Assembly: GCA_002633005.1 (NCBI GenBank)
Contig: NMRA01000093.1
Coordinates: 415,322 to 479,321 of the forward strand
Direction: 5' to 3'
DNA from: Phoronis australis
Lineage: Eukaryota > Phoronida > Phoronidae
DNA: 64,000 nt
Part shown: positions 1-13,266 of the stretch, piece after piece
How the letters are laid out: every line of letters starts with the position of its first letter
How positions within the stretch are numbered: position 1 is the stretch's first letter
Translations under genes and position numbers: made by a program
Notes under the pieces: generated by a model
The model's input: only the letters and a program-made list of their open reading frames with translations
What the model was told of the DNA's origin: nothing
The model's database searches: none

Positions 1-92
1 TTGGTTGCTCGTAGCAATTCGCATCCGAACTCCCAAGTGCTATGTGGTACAATTTTAGGGGCCCATGCCCCCCCCCCCTAAATCCGCCACTG
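1..92 (+). repeat. CAGTGGCGGAT MITE, right part, cut by window edge
   Basis: The sequence from about 27 to 92 (CGAACTCCCAAGTGCTATG, then CAATTTTAGGGGCCCATG, ending AAATCCGCCACTG) matches the right half of the family. The left end is outside the window or missing. Confidence 0.7.
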
Positions 93-1898
93 CAATATGG
101 ATCAAATTGGACCGTGCATTGAGCAGCAATTTTACTACAGTGCGGATTTTTGTTTTCCAAGCAATTCGTCAGTTGTTTTTGTAAGCGCTTAATCCCGGTG
201 ATATTGCATTTAGCCCACTGAAACAATTAATTGTAACGATATATGCTTTAAGCAATAGGTCCAAATTTCTGATTCTAACATTGACAACGTTTTTGATTTT
301 GTGGTACACAGAATAAATTTCCGCACTACCATCCGAGTGAAATTTAAATTTGTTTTGAAAAAAACGTGCCACCGTCAGCCCTACAGAACTGCGCCGAAGA
401 AAATGTGCGACTTCCAAGTTGCATTTGGTATTAAAGTCTATAACGAACCATCATCAGCATAATCACAAAAACGCTTTGATAGTCTTCGACAGTTTAACAT
501 TCACAGAATGTTTGTGGTGTATATTCAAAACAACGAGTCACGTGACTAATCGGTACGAGCAGCGCTAAGGTAAGCCCTTGGTCGAACGGGTACCTTTTTC
601 ATTCCTGTACGCCCAATGTTTGTGACCTATCAGTCCTGATGTGACGCGAAGCCTACATGTCAGGACACAGGATTAGGAGATATACGAGATTTTTCGAGAA
701 ATTTTTGAAGGGTGCTAAAGTATAACTGAGTGGTAGTTTGACACTAGTAACTGTCAAATCGATAGCACGGTGGGGCTAACATGTAGAATAGAGGGGCGTT
801 TTAGCGCCCTCTCGAAGCCTTGATGGTTGGTTACAGAATTCCGCTTAAGGTACTAGTATACAGAAGATCATACATTGTAGGCCTATATTGGTTGCTATTA
901 TATATATTTCATAGATATGATATATACCATACATAGACAGATTGTCTATATCATTTCACCTGTCATTGCGCACGTATTTAGCAGTAGACTTCAGAATCCA
1001 TTAACTTGGAACTATGCAATAAATAATGCTCATATCAACTGTGTTCTTGACCCGATCATGTAAATGATATTTAGATAACCGCAAAAATCTCAGCCGAAAT
1101 CTGACAAATCATCAAGAAGCACGTGATCTAATTAGGCGTATCCAAGCGCGCATGTCTAACAATAGCATGTATATTGTAGACAGAAATGGCGAATAGGCAT
1201 CCCCTCCGGTTGGTACCAAAAAAGAGCGTCTGAATATCGCTTTGAGGACTTTCACGAAGATTTGTTGCACTTAAGACATTTTGGTTGCCCCCTCACTAAT
1301 TCCTATATCGGCCTAAGTGCATTATCTCTTATTTTTAAAGTTTTTTATTAGTTTGAGTTAATGCGAGTGATAGTGTTGGCCCTACGGATTAAGTGGACTA
1401 ACGTCTGATTATAAATTTTACGTGTACATCTAATTACCGTGCAGGGCTGTGAGCGAGTGGAGAACCCTATGGGCCCGTGATCGAAATACCACGTTTTTCG
1501 GGTTTTGTACACATGTTCACAAGACTCGGTCTTCCGTGTATCTTCATGTTATTATTCAGTCGTATCGCTGTTGAATTTCAATTTTAAATACCGAATTGTT
1601 TATATACAATGGATGAGCAATACATAAAAAATATAATACCAGGAAACGTGAGGATATCCACAGTTATACTTCCAGTGTATGGATTATTTTTTCACGTAGA
1701 TCATCTGTGTAGTATTATCCACACTAATAACGATAAATTCTGATTGCATTTTCCTTTCATAGAAGCCGACTTACCAACAGAACCCGGTCTCTTAGAAGAT
1801 TAAAAAAACGCCGTGTCTCGGAAAAGGTTGAATGAAGTCCCGTCCACAATCAGACTTACCCTGGAACAACTTGTGCACTACCGCTTTAAGTGGAGCGT

Positions 1899-1915
1899 CC
1901 ACACACATGCGCACG

Positions 1916-1963
<48 letters not shown>
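1899..1963 (+). repeat. (CA)n microsatellite
   Basis: An interrupted CA/CG start (CACACACATGCGCACGCACG) runs into a pure CA tract to 1963. The overlapping frames on both strands are low-complexity translations. Confidence 0.97.
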
Positions 1964-4900
1964 ATCCGACGGTTGTCGCTTTGTGCATGACAAGAGACTC
2001 GCTGGTCCCCTACGTGCCTAGCCAGCACACATGTATCACGCAGTGGCACGCGCTTTAGCATTGGTTGATGTAACCTCAGCAGTCATTGGTTAGCTTTACA
2101 ACACCGTGAAAAAATGGCGAATTGTGAACGATTTTTAGTCTTGTTTTGCAAGTGGCGACGCAGCAACTATTTCGTTTCTGCAGAGATGTTTAATAGCCGT
2201 GTGCTTGAAGCACATATATGTACAATAAACACTATCTGGCTGATTTAACCGTTGCGGTATTCATACTGTATGAATACAGGACAGTATCGTAAACAAAAGT
2301 CATCGACAGTAGAAAGATGCACTCCAAAAAAGCGCAACCACAATTTCTAGGATTCACATTTCCTGAACATGAATTTTAAGAACCGATTTGTCTGTACAAC
2401 AGACCACATTTACACTTCAGTCCATCACTCATGCCTGTTGAGAATTCGACCAGCCAATCAGAAACGCCAGTGTAAAAAAAATTTCCCGAAGAAAATTAAG
2501 TGATACCTGCGTGCTGGCTATCGACCCCTAGCGGCACGCAGGAAACCAGCGAGGACAATAGACTGCTGATGCGAATACGGCGTAAAGGATGACCCGTTTA
2601 TATGTAACTGCGGCACTTGGGCCTTGTCCCGGGTTTATGGTCAGAGAGGCGATTAGAAGTGGCGCAACCTCACTTACCCTAGAACAATACCCTACGTCGA
2701 TAAGGTGGGGTAAGCTGTCAAAAGTGGGGCAATCAGTTAGTTTAAGTAGCGCCCAAACCTAGCGACAACTCGTTCCAGAAGTACCTTGTTTTATGGCAAG
2801 TCTGTGGGTGGACGGCACTACACAGATTAATCATCCGGGTTCTTATGTATTTCTAGTCTGAGTGTTTTTACTACATGTAGTTCCTGATGTGCTTCTAAGT
2901 GCGCGTGTGTGTGGACGGGACTTAAATTGAGTAATCGTGCCCTGAGTTGTGAATTCTTAATATCCCTAGAATCAGTGATGTTAAATCATGCACGATCAGC
3001 AATATTGAAATAAAATAAATTGGACGTCTTGGCTGGAACTGTAAGTCAATGTTCGCGTCAGGCGCCCTCGTTACTCACAAACGTTCTTCGTCAGCTACAG
3101 TAAGACTGGCGCCTAATCCGAAAACCATTTATATTCAAATAAGTATTTCTCTTAATGTAAGACTTTCTTGGTCCGAGAAAAGCCGAAGTTATGCAGACTG
3201 CGTTGTTTATGCACACCATTAACGAGATGTCAACTGATTCGATATTATAATGTTTGGACAAATATTACGTCTCGATGCTGTAATAACTTTAACGGGGTAG
3301 TGCCGAAGTCATGATGAAAATTAACAAGGCTATCGCATTAATTTTTCATTTATCTTATGACGCTCGGTCCACCAGTGTTTCCGCTTGACGAGCGCCAGGA
3401 AGTACAGCTACTGCAGTAAGAGAGTTTTTGTGTGAGGACATTTCCAAGGTAATAGGGCTCGGTTGGGTGAAAGCACAGAATAGAGTTCAAGAAATCGAGT
3501 TCATGGAAATCCAAGAATATTATGACTGAACAGAACATACCAACAGCATGGCGTCGCTTGGTTTTGTATTGCCCTCATAAGTGGTGAGAAGACGCTAATC
3601 CATTCAATGATTTCTGTACCACTCTACATCATAGTGGATGACTCATTATTGTGTATATTATGCAATTTACTGATATACAGAGCAATTTGTTCTAGTGCTC
3701 ATAAATCTAAACAGAAACTCAGCATGACGATTATCAGAAACGACTGTCGGGGAACTACGCGGTTCTGTCGACCAGCTTTTTGGCAACGAACACGGAATGA
3801 CGCTTGTCCCTTACACCAGTCTCTTAACCCAATGTCCTTTTCGAGCTAAAACACGAGTTTTTGTTTAACCCTTACAAAGAAAATCAGCAATATTCAGATC
3901 GGGAATCAAAGAGCAGAGCACGACGATGGACATACCACGCTTACCAGACGTTGGTGGTTGAAGACAGCGTTGTCTTCAGCGGTACATGAACAGTAAACGT
4001 GCAGTAACTTTAGTTCGCTATCGTTCACTATTGAAAAACCATAATGTACATGTACAGAATTTAGAAAGCCCGCAGGCCATATCTCGTTTTAGGAAAAAAT
4101 ACTTACTAAATTCACTAACTTCTAATTTATTTAAGTTTCAGAATAACGATTGCGCATCAACTTCACTTGAGTTTTTCTCAGGCTTAAAGAATTTCCACGT
4201 CTAAAATTAATAAATGCCAAATATCGTTGTGTATTCAATGAGACGTGGTGAAAATTTGCTTCAAAATCGCGTACAGACTTTTAATTGTGTAGCAAAATAG
4301 TGTGTTGTTTTACAGGTAATAAAAAATTAAGGACCAAATCAGACATGAACGCCGTTCCGCCACTGAAAGGTGTCATTTTTAAAAATCGCTTCCTATCAGT
4401 AAAGTTCTGTTTCCGCTTCAGTGCACAGACGTTCCTTTCGTGGCGGTGAGAAAACGTTCTTTCATTACGTCTTTAATTCGACGCTGGCTATTGTGAAACC
4501 AATATATGTTATATCTTATTGCGAAACCAATATCTTATACGTTACACGATGAAAAAGAACAGGTGCCAAGAGTTCCTCCGAGCAGGTGTCAGCAGAGAAC
4601 TGCTGAAAATATACGTAATTGCGAGAGATTGAGAACTTCCCCAAAAGCAAACATAAAAATTGCCACGGAAAATCTATAGCGTTAATGCATTGCTATTGTG
4701 AATAATTTTGATCGGTAACGAACACCAAGATTACGAGCATTGTCTCATAAATAGCTAAATATCGATTTTCAAATAACACGACTTGACAAATGTCAAGGTA
4801 CAAGAGTTGTAACTACGCTGATTAAGGACGATTCTTTTCATTGACTGCGCTTAAAACATTCATATACTGTGTAAACTAAACAAGTCAGTGACTTAAAAGT

Positions 4901-5172
4901 CACCGTAATGAGCAGCCAAACTTAATTAACGTGTCATTCGAATAAACAAATAAACTATTTTTGTGTCTCGTGTTTTAAGTACTTCGTAACGGATGTGATC
5001 TAAGAAAAAAATAGCACAGCGTGTTTCGAGGAACGCAAGATCAAGTATCGCACTTCTTGTTTGTTGATAACGAAAATCGATTAATCTGAAATTACATTGT
5101 TCAAGATGTCTTCACGAGATGTAACACTATAGCGTTAGAAAGATACTTTTAGCTGTGTGTTACGTTATAGGC

Positions 5173-5215
5173 CAGTGGCGGATTCAGGGTGGTCAAAAGA
5201 CCACGATCCCCACCT
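5173..5215 (+). repeat. CAGTGGCGGAT MITE end, single-ended
   Basis: CAGTGGCGGATTCAGG followed by TGGTCAAAAGACCACGATCC, which contains a short hairpin (TGGTC/GACCA). Only one terminus of the family is visible. It may be truncated. Confidence 0.5.
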
Positions 5216-7752
5216 AACTTTGCGCCAATTAAGTTCCAGCAAATACATTCGTTCTCTTTAGAGACTCTTTGCGTGGTTACGCTCTCAACTCATGAAAACA
5301 CTGGTGATCGCAGTTCTTTCTCAAGAATCCTAAACAACTACAGTTCTCTTTCTTTGTAACAGCAGAATTAGGTGTATGGGAATTTCTGTCATGCGTTTTA
5401 CCACAGGACTGTCACTAAGTGCTCAAAGTAAAGCCTCCGATTTTTTTTCATTTTTGACAGCCAAACTCTATCGAGCTTAAAAGTCTTGACAGAAAATTGT
5501 TATTCGTAACAAGGGCGCGGATTACGTCAGCGCCACAAGTCAAATCAAATGTACACTAAGAAGTCATTCAAGGTAACATGATTTGGAAATATCCTAGGAT
5601 TAATTATATTTTAGTAGAAAACTTAAGTTAGAATAAGCTAGACTATTCTTTTTCATTTTAACGGAAATTTTTCTTACCAGGTTAAGTCTTCTCTGTTGTG
5701 CCTGACCTAGCTGTGTTGGTATAAGCTGATATTATCTAAACTGCATGGACCGCCAACTTATATTCAATGAACAAAATTTGTGACCTTGCGCACAAGCCGA
5801 GACCACCGGAAGGTCACTAATCACGCGCGGCGTCTGGTGTTAAGCACTTTTTTCCTCCGGCAAGTACATGTACTGTACGTCGTCGAGCGGCACAGAACAG
5901 TTTTGCCTAGCAGAACACACACCAATGGACTTGTCACCTCGTCACTCTGTCGAAAACCGTATGCAAAGAATGAAAAACTTCCCATCATAAGCATTACAGA
6001 TGAGCGCAGAAAATTTATTCTGTACTGTACTTTTTGTCCCTTTCACTCCTACTGAAAAACAGGGTAGGCTGGGAAAAAGGGACAAAAAACGCAAAACAGA
6101 CACTTTTCACCCCAAGACCACCAATTTCCTGCCGATGCATGACATAAGTCAACATCAGATTGTGAAAGTAAATTTCCTGTAAATTGCAAAAAATGTAGTC
6201 CAAAAGTACTGTCAAGCAGTCTCAGTCGCTACCCAGCAATGTTCAAATGGTAGCACTGAACAGTTAGGCTGTAGCCACAGGGCATTTTCTAGTCCTCTAG
6301 AATTTAAATACAGTGTGTGTGTGTCAGGTTTGGCCGGTGGTTTGAGGAATTTGTTGAAAACAATTGCCAGGAAATTGATTTACTTATGTTTTTGAATGAG
6401 AAAAGCCAAATTTTTTAGCCATGACCTACTTTCCATGCAAAATGGTGGCTGTCGTTTGCTTTCAACCCCTGTCGCCTGCTTACTGAGAAACCGGGTGCGA
6501 TTTCAGGTGGCTGTCAGACAGATCGAAATCACCAAAAAAGTAGCTAGTAAGGGCGTACTACGACATTTTCAAAATCTAGAGAGAACGAGCATTCTAAATC
6601 TGTTGTCAGATTTTTGCACTTGCAGGGATGTAGTAGATTTGGGGAGAAAACTGTCAAATTTGGTGGTTTGGTCTTATTTTTGTGTGCCGGTATTTTTTCC
6701 CGATGTGAATTAAGCGATTAAAAATCTGTAGCATAATTAAGTTTTAGTTATCATGAGTAGTGCTTTTGAATTGGGAACGCCAAAGAACCTTTTGTTTTTT
6801 CAGACTCTTCATAAGGACGTGAGATAAGGACTCGTCTCCACTTGGGTGCGTGTCGGCAGCCAAAAGCCTGTAACAACTGTAGTATGCCTTCAATTGAACA
6901 TGGGGCCGCCATCGTGAAGAGTGCAGCTCCAACCGAGCAAGTGGTCTTTTCGCATTCCCAACATGTTCACAAATACAAACAAACCAGATTCACTGAGCCC
7001 ACATGCAAGTACCCCAAGCCTGGCCTACCACTAGAATTTATTTTTTGAAACTTCAAATTGACCGCGGCTGCAGCTGTTCAGCGCCACCTCTGCTCGGTAA
7101 TCGGAAGCTGAAGTTGTGCATAGGAAGAGAGTGGTACATGTACCTGCTGTGGGAATTCCATAAGAAAATAAAGGAGTTTAAACTTTTTTATGAATGTGAT
7201 AATACTTAAAATTTTTCAAATGAGGTTGGAGCAGCAGTTTTAAATGCATAATATAAATCTGTTTAATTTGCTGGTCAACAAATAATTCCAATAAACTGTG
7301 TTCTACATCAGGAACTGATGTCTCTCTGGAAAGTAATACATCTTTTGTCCATGGCGTATCAATCTAATCAGGTGCAAAGTCGTGCATGCTATTGGCTCTA
7401 TCATTAATCGGACTATCTGAAATTTTCATTACCTTGACCAGAGCAATGTACTTTATCCAATTGCTTAGTTTGTATCTTTCCTTTAAAACCTCCCAGGATA
7501 ATAATTTATTTTCGAAATCTAATAAGTCTTGAACAAAAACAATTCCAGCATTGTAATAGTTGATGCATAATTAGATTTTAAGATTAAACAACTTCCATAC
7601 TGTCTATAAATATATTTAGGCAATATATCCCATTCTTTATTTTTTCCTTCTAAAAACGTTTATTCCATTTAATTAACAAGGATTTATACAAAATGTTGAC
7701 ATCTGTAACAGCTAAGCCCCCTCTTTCCCTGCTATTTACAGCAATAACTCTT

Positions 7753-8382
7753 CTAACTCTTGAGGGGTTTATTTTGCCATATGAAACCCTGGATAATATT
7801 ATTTATCTCCCATCGTTTGTTAAGAGGCATATCTAATCTATTCATAACATAAATTATTTTGGACATAGCAAGCGTTTTGATCACCTCAATTATTCCAAAT
7901 AAGGAAATATTTTGGCTTTTCCATATATCTAATTTTTTTATTTTTTTATTTTTGTCATCATAACCATTAGCATTGTTTCTTTCCTTATTGTGTCCAAAAT
8001 ATATGCCCAAACATTTGAGTGGCTTTCCAGTCCATTTAAAGTTATACAAAATTTCATTGCATTCTTTATCTTTGCCAAGATGGAGGCCTTCACGCTTATT
8101 TGGATTTAACTTTAGTCCAGAGACTTCCCCAAAACTTTGAAAGAAGTCTAGTAAATTAGAACCCGATGTCTTGTCTTGAAGAAATATTGTTGTATCGTCA
8201 GCATACTGCAATATCTTAAATTCATATCCTTCAATATTAATATCTCTAATTAAATTACTTTTTCTAATATAATTCGCCATTACGTCGACACATAAACAAA
8301 ATAACTGACCTGACAATGAGTCTCCTTGTCTGACACCTCTTTTAAGTTTAACGTGGTCAGTGGACAAGCCATTGTTAATCAC
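7753..8382 (-). pseudogene. L1/Tx1-like reverse transcriptase palm fragment
   Basis: This longest surviving frame of the LINE starts just before RT motif 4 (RGVRQGDSLSG), includes YADDTTIFL, and continues through SGLKLNPNKREGLHLG and LKCLGIYFG to the thumb (MPLNKRWEINNIIQGFIW). The wording (QYADDTTIFL, LGIYFG) is that of the L1/Tx1 branch rather than CR1 or RTE. The upstream fingers lie in another frame. Confidence 0.85.
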
Positions 8383-8451
8383 ACAGGAAATGGGGTTGTT
8401 ATAGAGAATGTTAACCCATTTTTTTTAAATTGGGGCCAAAATTAAAGGCAT

Positions 8452-9250
8452 TCAAAACCTTATGAATAAATTTCCATTCAATTTTGTCATACGCTTTTTG
8501 AAGTCCAAAAATAGGATGTGGCCTTGAACTTTATTTAACTTTGTATATGCAATAACATCTTCAATTATTCTTATATTGTAACCAATAAATCTCTCTTTAA
8601 CAGCACTTTGATTAATATGTATCAACTGATGTATACAAGTATTTACACGTGACGTCAGAACTTTGGTTAACAGTTTGTAATCAATGTTTAACAATGTTAT
8701 TGGTCTCCGGAAATCTAATGACTGTAATTCTGAGTCATCTTTAGACTTAGGTATAACAGTTATAATTCCTCTATTTTGTGAGGGAGACAAACTTCCAACT
8801 TAAAGGCTGTATTCAAAAGACTCAAAAAGAGGACCCTTAATTTCTTCCCAAAAACATTTATAAAACTCATAACTCAAACCATCCGTTCCTGGCGATTTGT
8901 TGTTCTTAGTATTTTTAAAGTTTCATAAAATTCAGCTTGTGTAAAATCCCTATCTAGAAATTCAGTATCATTGACTGATAGAGTGTCGGGCAATTCAAAC
9001 ATATTGAGAAAATTTAAATTTGTTTCCAAATTGCTATTATCACTGCTATACAACTTAGAGCAATAATCGTATATGTCCTTCCTTATTAAGCCCTGGCCTC
9101 TAATAAATTGTTCATTATTACCTGTATGCTCTGTAATACATTTTTTCTTGTAGTTCCTTTTTTCCAAGTTGCCAAAATATTTGAAGTTACCTTCTCCATT
9201 TTCTATCCATTGAGCTCTTTTTATGAAGGTGTTTCCAATCTTTAATCTAT
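8452..9250 (-). pseudogene. L1/Tx1-like RT fingers and pre-RT region, broken
   Basis: Two frames: 8874-9250 holds the pre-RT linker (FGNLEKRNYKKKCI, then an acidic loop and FTQAEFYETLKIL), and 8452-8790 holds IITVIPKSKDD and the RRPITLLN finger motif plus FLDFKK, the LDxxK motif bearing the first catalytic Asp. The sequence upstream of about 9250 does not read as endonuclease, so the copy is truncated there. Confidence 0.75.
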
Positions 9251-10855
9251 TATCTACGCTGTCACAGAGCAACGGCCTGTGTAATGTACAGACATAGACT
9301 AGGAGGCAAACCACACAAGCTTTCTGTAAACCAGTATTGATGAGGGCTGCTGCGGTAAAAGCCAATACACTTACAAAGTAATTGGTCATGATATTAAGGA
9401 AGTAAAGAGCCCCGTTGGATTTTCTCTGAGGCAGCCCGTATTGAGACATTCAATTTACTTTTGCAATATTAACGGTCTGCGGGAATGAGATTTCCTTTCG
9501 ATCAACATGTAGATAGATACTAAAACTGGTAATATTGGTTTAAAATTTTGAAGTGCTCGGAAAATAAGTACATATATGTTAAAATGTGCTGTTCTATCAA
9601 TACGAAATGTCTAAATTGGGTAAATATCGTTGGGCACTTCAAGTTAAAAATATTCTATTTGCGTATCTTTTTAGAGTTGTTTGGTGCTCCCAAGGAGTTG
9701 CAAATGAGATTGTACTTTTAAGCGTTCTAAACAGCGTTGAACATTACATGTGGCAAGTTAAATGTATAGAGATTATTCAAGCCGACTCTCATGCTTCAAA
9801 TGCTTCAAGCTTAAAATTGCTATTCACAGAAAAACACTGGCGAAATTGGATTTGCTAATCACTTGCTGATGGTTGCGATGGGACGGTATCTAGGAATCTC
9901 AGGTGAGGAAAAATTATGCCCTTGAGAGTTGTGAGATGAGCGTCATTAAGAGTGAACACCATTTCTTGTATTGCCCTTTGCATGAGGATCTTCGACGGAA
10001 GTTTAACATTCCAATTGCTGTAATAGGTGTAGCACTTGTTTTTGGTAGTTTGATGAGTTCACATTACATAATCAATGCAGCCAAGTTCCTAGTCCATGCA
10101 GAGAAACAGAGATGTACTGTATTAGATGTTGAACTGTACTTTTTTCGTCGCAATTTTTTCAAACCGATACAATACGTGTTCGTGCGTGCGTACGTGAGTG
10201 GGTGCGTGCGTGCGTGAGTGTGTAAAGGGGGCCAGTGGATTACTTTCATTGAATTCATTATCTTAAAAACTAGGCCTTGATACCGAATCCAAGCTATATA
10301 CAGAAATGCTACACACTAATCAAACCAACATTGCTTTTTGGTATGATGTCTTGTATTTTGGACCACCTGGTTAGCCGGTTGTATCCACCGAGATCCAGTA
10401 CGGCTTAGGGGAGAGTAACCGGTTGTGTATCGATTACCCACATCGTATCAAACCCGGTTCCCGCTAAATGGTACGTTTTTGCGTGCCAGTCTCGTGACCG
10501 GCTGTTACCAAGTTACCAGTGAATCAAATCTTCAATGGATAAATGGCGGCAGCACTCCTGCCGTTTACGGCATAAAGTATGAAGTTGCCATCTGAAAAAT
10601 CGACATTAATATCTGTCACAAGTTGTAGTATTACCGATGTAACATTTTCTGTCACAAGATGACCGTCGACTATAACAAGAGTACAATGTTTGCATTATCT
10701 TTGAAAAAGTTTGCAGGAAATGTATTTGAAAGTGATCTGCGATGTTCATCAAACTTATTATATAGTGCGTGTCATGTGAATGACACCTCTGTGTTGCGCT
10801 GCACATGTTATTGAGCACATACACACACATCGGCGATCGATATTTAACATGAGGG
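9251..10855. other. No gene recognised between the two LINEs
   Basis: Short frames at 9586-9858 and 9903-10217 contain no known motif. The only structure is the GTGC microsatellite at 10172-10222. Confidence 0.55.
10172..10222 (+). repeat. GTGC-type microsatellite
   Basis: Repeats of GTGCGTGCGTACGTGAGTGG and variants. Confidence 0.85.
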
Positions 10856-10872
10856 GTTTTTTTTATGAATAA

Positions 10873-11238
10873 TCAAAATAATGCATATAATATTTGTAAA
10901 TGTAAATAAAACAAGCAAACAGGCCTGGGTTCCATAAACCTTAAAACGTATCCGAAGTCACATTGAAAACGTTTTTGTAAAGTGAGTATATGTTGTAGGC
11001 ATGTAACAGTGCCATCCAGTAGGTTGCTCATTAACCTATAAAAAGCTGGGCAAGACTCTACCAGATGTTTAGGGGATTCTACGTCAGTACCACACTCCGG
11101 ACACACTGGGCTCCCCATATGCCCAGTAATGTGTCTGTGTCGAGCTAGGTTACAGTGGCCCGTCAAAATTTGAATGACGTGTCTTATGCCCAATCTATCT
11201 GGATTCAGAAGGTTTTTCGAACTTTTTGGTTTGATCAC
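10873..11238 (-). pseudogene. LINE C-terminal CCHC zinc-knuckle segment
   Basis: The frame reads LLNPDRLGIRHVIQILTGHC, then HITGHMGSP, then CPECGTDVESPKHLVESC, a CCHC motif placed where I/R1-type ORF2 proteins end. The stop is close to an eight-base A-run (minus strand), consistent with the element's 3' end. Confidence 0.8.
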
Positions 11239-11239
11239 G

Positions 11240-11884
11240 TCGGGAAAATTCTCCTTGGTCTCTCTGCAGGAGTTTTAAAGTGATGCCCACTGGGCTGCTG
11301 ACTGGGTATGCACCCAGTTGCGTATACTCATCCTGCAGCATCCGTAAGATACCGGTATAGCAGGTTCAGGCACAAAATGTAGAACGCTTGCTCCTATCTT
11401 TGCGAGTCTGTCTGCATTCTCATTGTCATCAATTCCCACATGGGCCCTGACCCAGTGTATATTTACGGTTCTTTCAATTGCAAGCTTGTTTTAAAAGCTC
11501 ATTAATACAAGCATTAACACAACGAGAGTTGACCCTTGGTTTCTTTAGGGCTTTTATTGCTGCCTGGCTATCTGAGAAGATGGTAATTGGCTGATTGCCC
11601 AGCTCGGTGTTATATTGTCGTGCCAGTTGAGTGGCTCTATTAATTGGAGTGATCTCAGCTTGGAACACCGTGGCAAGATTGGCTAGCGATACCCAGTTTT
11701 CAACATCTGCAACAGGAAGGCTTGGAAAATAGACTCCAGCACCTGTCTGGCCATTTTCTAGTTTAGAGCCTTCCGTATAACAAAGCACCTCATTCTTGTG
11801 TTCTGCGGTAGGCCATCCGTCACCAATTTCCGTGAAGAAATTGTTTTTATGATTTAAAGCTATAACCTGGACATCATTGGGCAT
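11240..11884 (-). pseudogene. Retrotransposon RNase H domain, frame-shifted
   Basis: Motifs are CYTEGSKLENGQTGAGVY, FQAEITPINRA, IFSDSQAAIKAL and, after a one-base frame change near 11475, HWVRAHVGIDDNENADRLA. They align with the RNase HI D-E-D-H-D set, except that the first Asp is Glu (11771-11773). It sits between the RT thumb and the CCHC end of the same element. Confidence 0.82.
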
Positions 11885-11910
11885 GTTCCATAGTTGCCCA
11901 GTCTTGGCTA

Positions 11911-12400
11911 TTAGCTTGTTGCAAACATTCCTGTGGCTTCTGTGTGCAACGGTGTCGTTTCGTTAGTTTTCACCAACTGACCATTATATCTGAGACGAAG
12001 TGCAGCACATGCAGCTTCACCCTCAAGGTATATGTACAATGGTGGTAGACCGATTAGCATTTCTAGGGCTGCAGAAGATGTTCCTGGAAAAGCAGAGGTA
12101 ATGCACAAACAAGCTAGACGTTGCAGCTGCCTAAGTTTGTTGATAATCTGTTTTAACGCTGTTATCCATACTGACGCAGCATATGACATTAAAAGTCGGA
12201 TAACAGTAGTATAAGTCCAAAACATATTCTTGGGCGTCATCCCCCAAGTTTTACCCACCGCACGACTGCATCTCACCAATGCAGTTTTGGCTTTTGTAAT
12301 ATGCGGGGTCCAGGAAAGACGATGGTGTAAAATGACACCTAGATAAGTCGCCTTGTCTACAAGATCAAGATGTTTACCACAGCGTTAAAGGCCGCATTAA
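11911..12400 (-). pseudogene. Retrotransposon RT thumb/connection region
   Basis: The minus strand reads KATYLGVILHHRLSWTPHI, then MFWTYTTVIRLLMSYAASVW, RLACLCITSAF and ALEMLIGLPPLYIYLEGEA. These are the standard post-RT motifs of I/R1/Jockey-type LINEs. It joins the RT (12455 onward) to the RNase H (11884 downward). Confidence 0.82.
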
Positions 12401-12454
12401 CCATTTAAGCTTCCAGGTGAACATAATCACCTTTGTTTTGCTACCACTAATTTC

Positions 12455-13266
12455 TCAGCCAACTGACTTAACCCATGTGGTTGTTGTATTCAGTGCTCTT
12501 TGAGCAAGATAGCGACATGTGTCAGGATCGATGCTAGACACACTAAGAACAACATCGTTTGCATAGGCTTGAACATACAAGCTTGGACCCATGTCAGTAG
12601 ATAATTGTCGAAGCAGACCATCCACCATGTTAAAGAGGATGGGTGAGGCAGCGCCACCCTGAGGTGTTCCCTGGTGATGGGAACCGCCACACTTACATCG
12701 TCTAGACAAGCAGTCACAGATTGACTTCCGCGCATGATCCACCTGGTAAGACACCTATTCACTTTAAAGTGGTTTAGTGCAACTCGGATCGCGTCATACT
12801 TAATATTGCTGAAAGCACCAACAAGATTAGTGAAGGCGCAGAGGGCAAATTGTTTATTAAAAACAGCCCTTTCCAGTCTAGCAACCAGATGATGTAGAGC
12901 AGTCTCCGTAGAGAAGCCAGGCCTACAAGCATACTGGTTGTTCTGAAGTTTGTTCTGTATGTCTTGTTTATCAAGATGCCACAGAATGAGCCATCCCAGT
13001 CCTTTGAGAAGGAAGGATGTTAAGTTTATAGGCCTAAATGATTCAGCCAAAAGGTATGAGTTCTTCCCTGGTTTAGGAATGAAGACTGCCCTAGCTTCAA
13101 TCCAAGTCTTGGGGACATAACCTAGTCTAAGACTGGCTTTGTAGGTCGTTGTGAGTATTTGGAATAGTGGTATCCCAGCCTCTTGTAGCATTATAGGACA
13201 TATCATGTCTAGTCCTGGGATCTTCCATGGTTTAGACTTTACAGCCAACTCCACGAGATGTGGTGT
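12455..13266 (-). pseudogene. I-clade-like reverse transcriptase, catalytic residues lost
   Basis: RT motifs run KPWKIPGLDMICPIML, SFRPINLTSFLLKGL, QYACRPGFSTETALHHLV, then FTNLVGAFSNI (normally FxDxxxAFD), GTPQGGAASPILFNMV and AYANDVVLSV (normally AYADD). The first catalytic Asp (12826-12828) is Asn and the second-box Asp (12557-12559) is Asn. The GTPQGG part lies in a second frame, so there is also a frame change around 12730-12760. Confidence 0.85.

Larger units (their letters stand above)
93..7249. other. No gene recognised; intergenic DNA
   Basis: Apart from the CA tract at 1899-1963 and the MITE end at 5173, I see only short frames without recognisable motifs (for example 3607-3849, 3986-4204, 6396-6713). 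None has flanking splice phases that build a gene. Confidence 0.6.
7250..9250 (-). mobile_element. Decayed L1/Tx1-like non-LTR retrotransposon fragment
   Basis: Read on the minus strand the segment carries a LINE ORF2 in order. The pre-RT part is at 8874-9250 (RAQWIENGEGNFKYF). The RT fingers are at 8452-8790 (DFRRPITLLNIDYKLLTKVL). The RT palm is at 7753-8382 (KRGVRQGDSLSGQLF and QYADDTTIFL). A degraded post-RT part (GGLAVTDVNILYKSLLIKW) runs down to about 7250. The YADD catalytic motif is intact. A one-base frame change in an A-run near 8425 separates fingers from palm, stops occur near 7750 and 8830, and the endonuclease is missing, so it is dead and 5'-truncated. Confidence 0.88.

Noticed and set aside
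1792-2061. Frames on both strands across the CA tract
   Set aside because: Low-complexity translation of a microsatellite.
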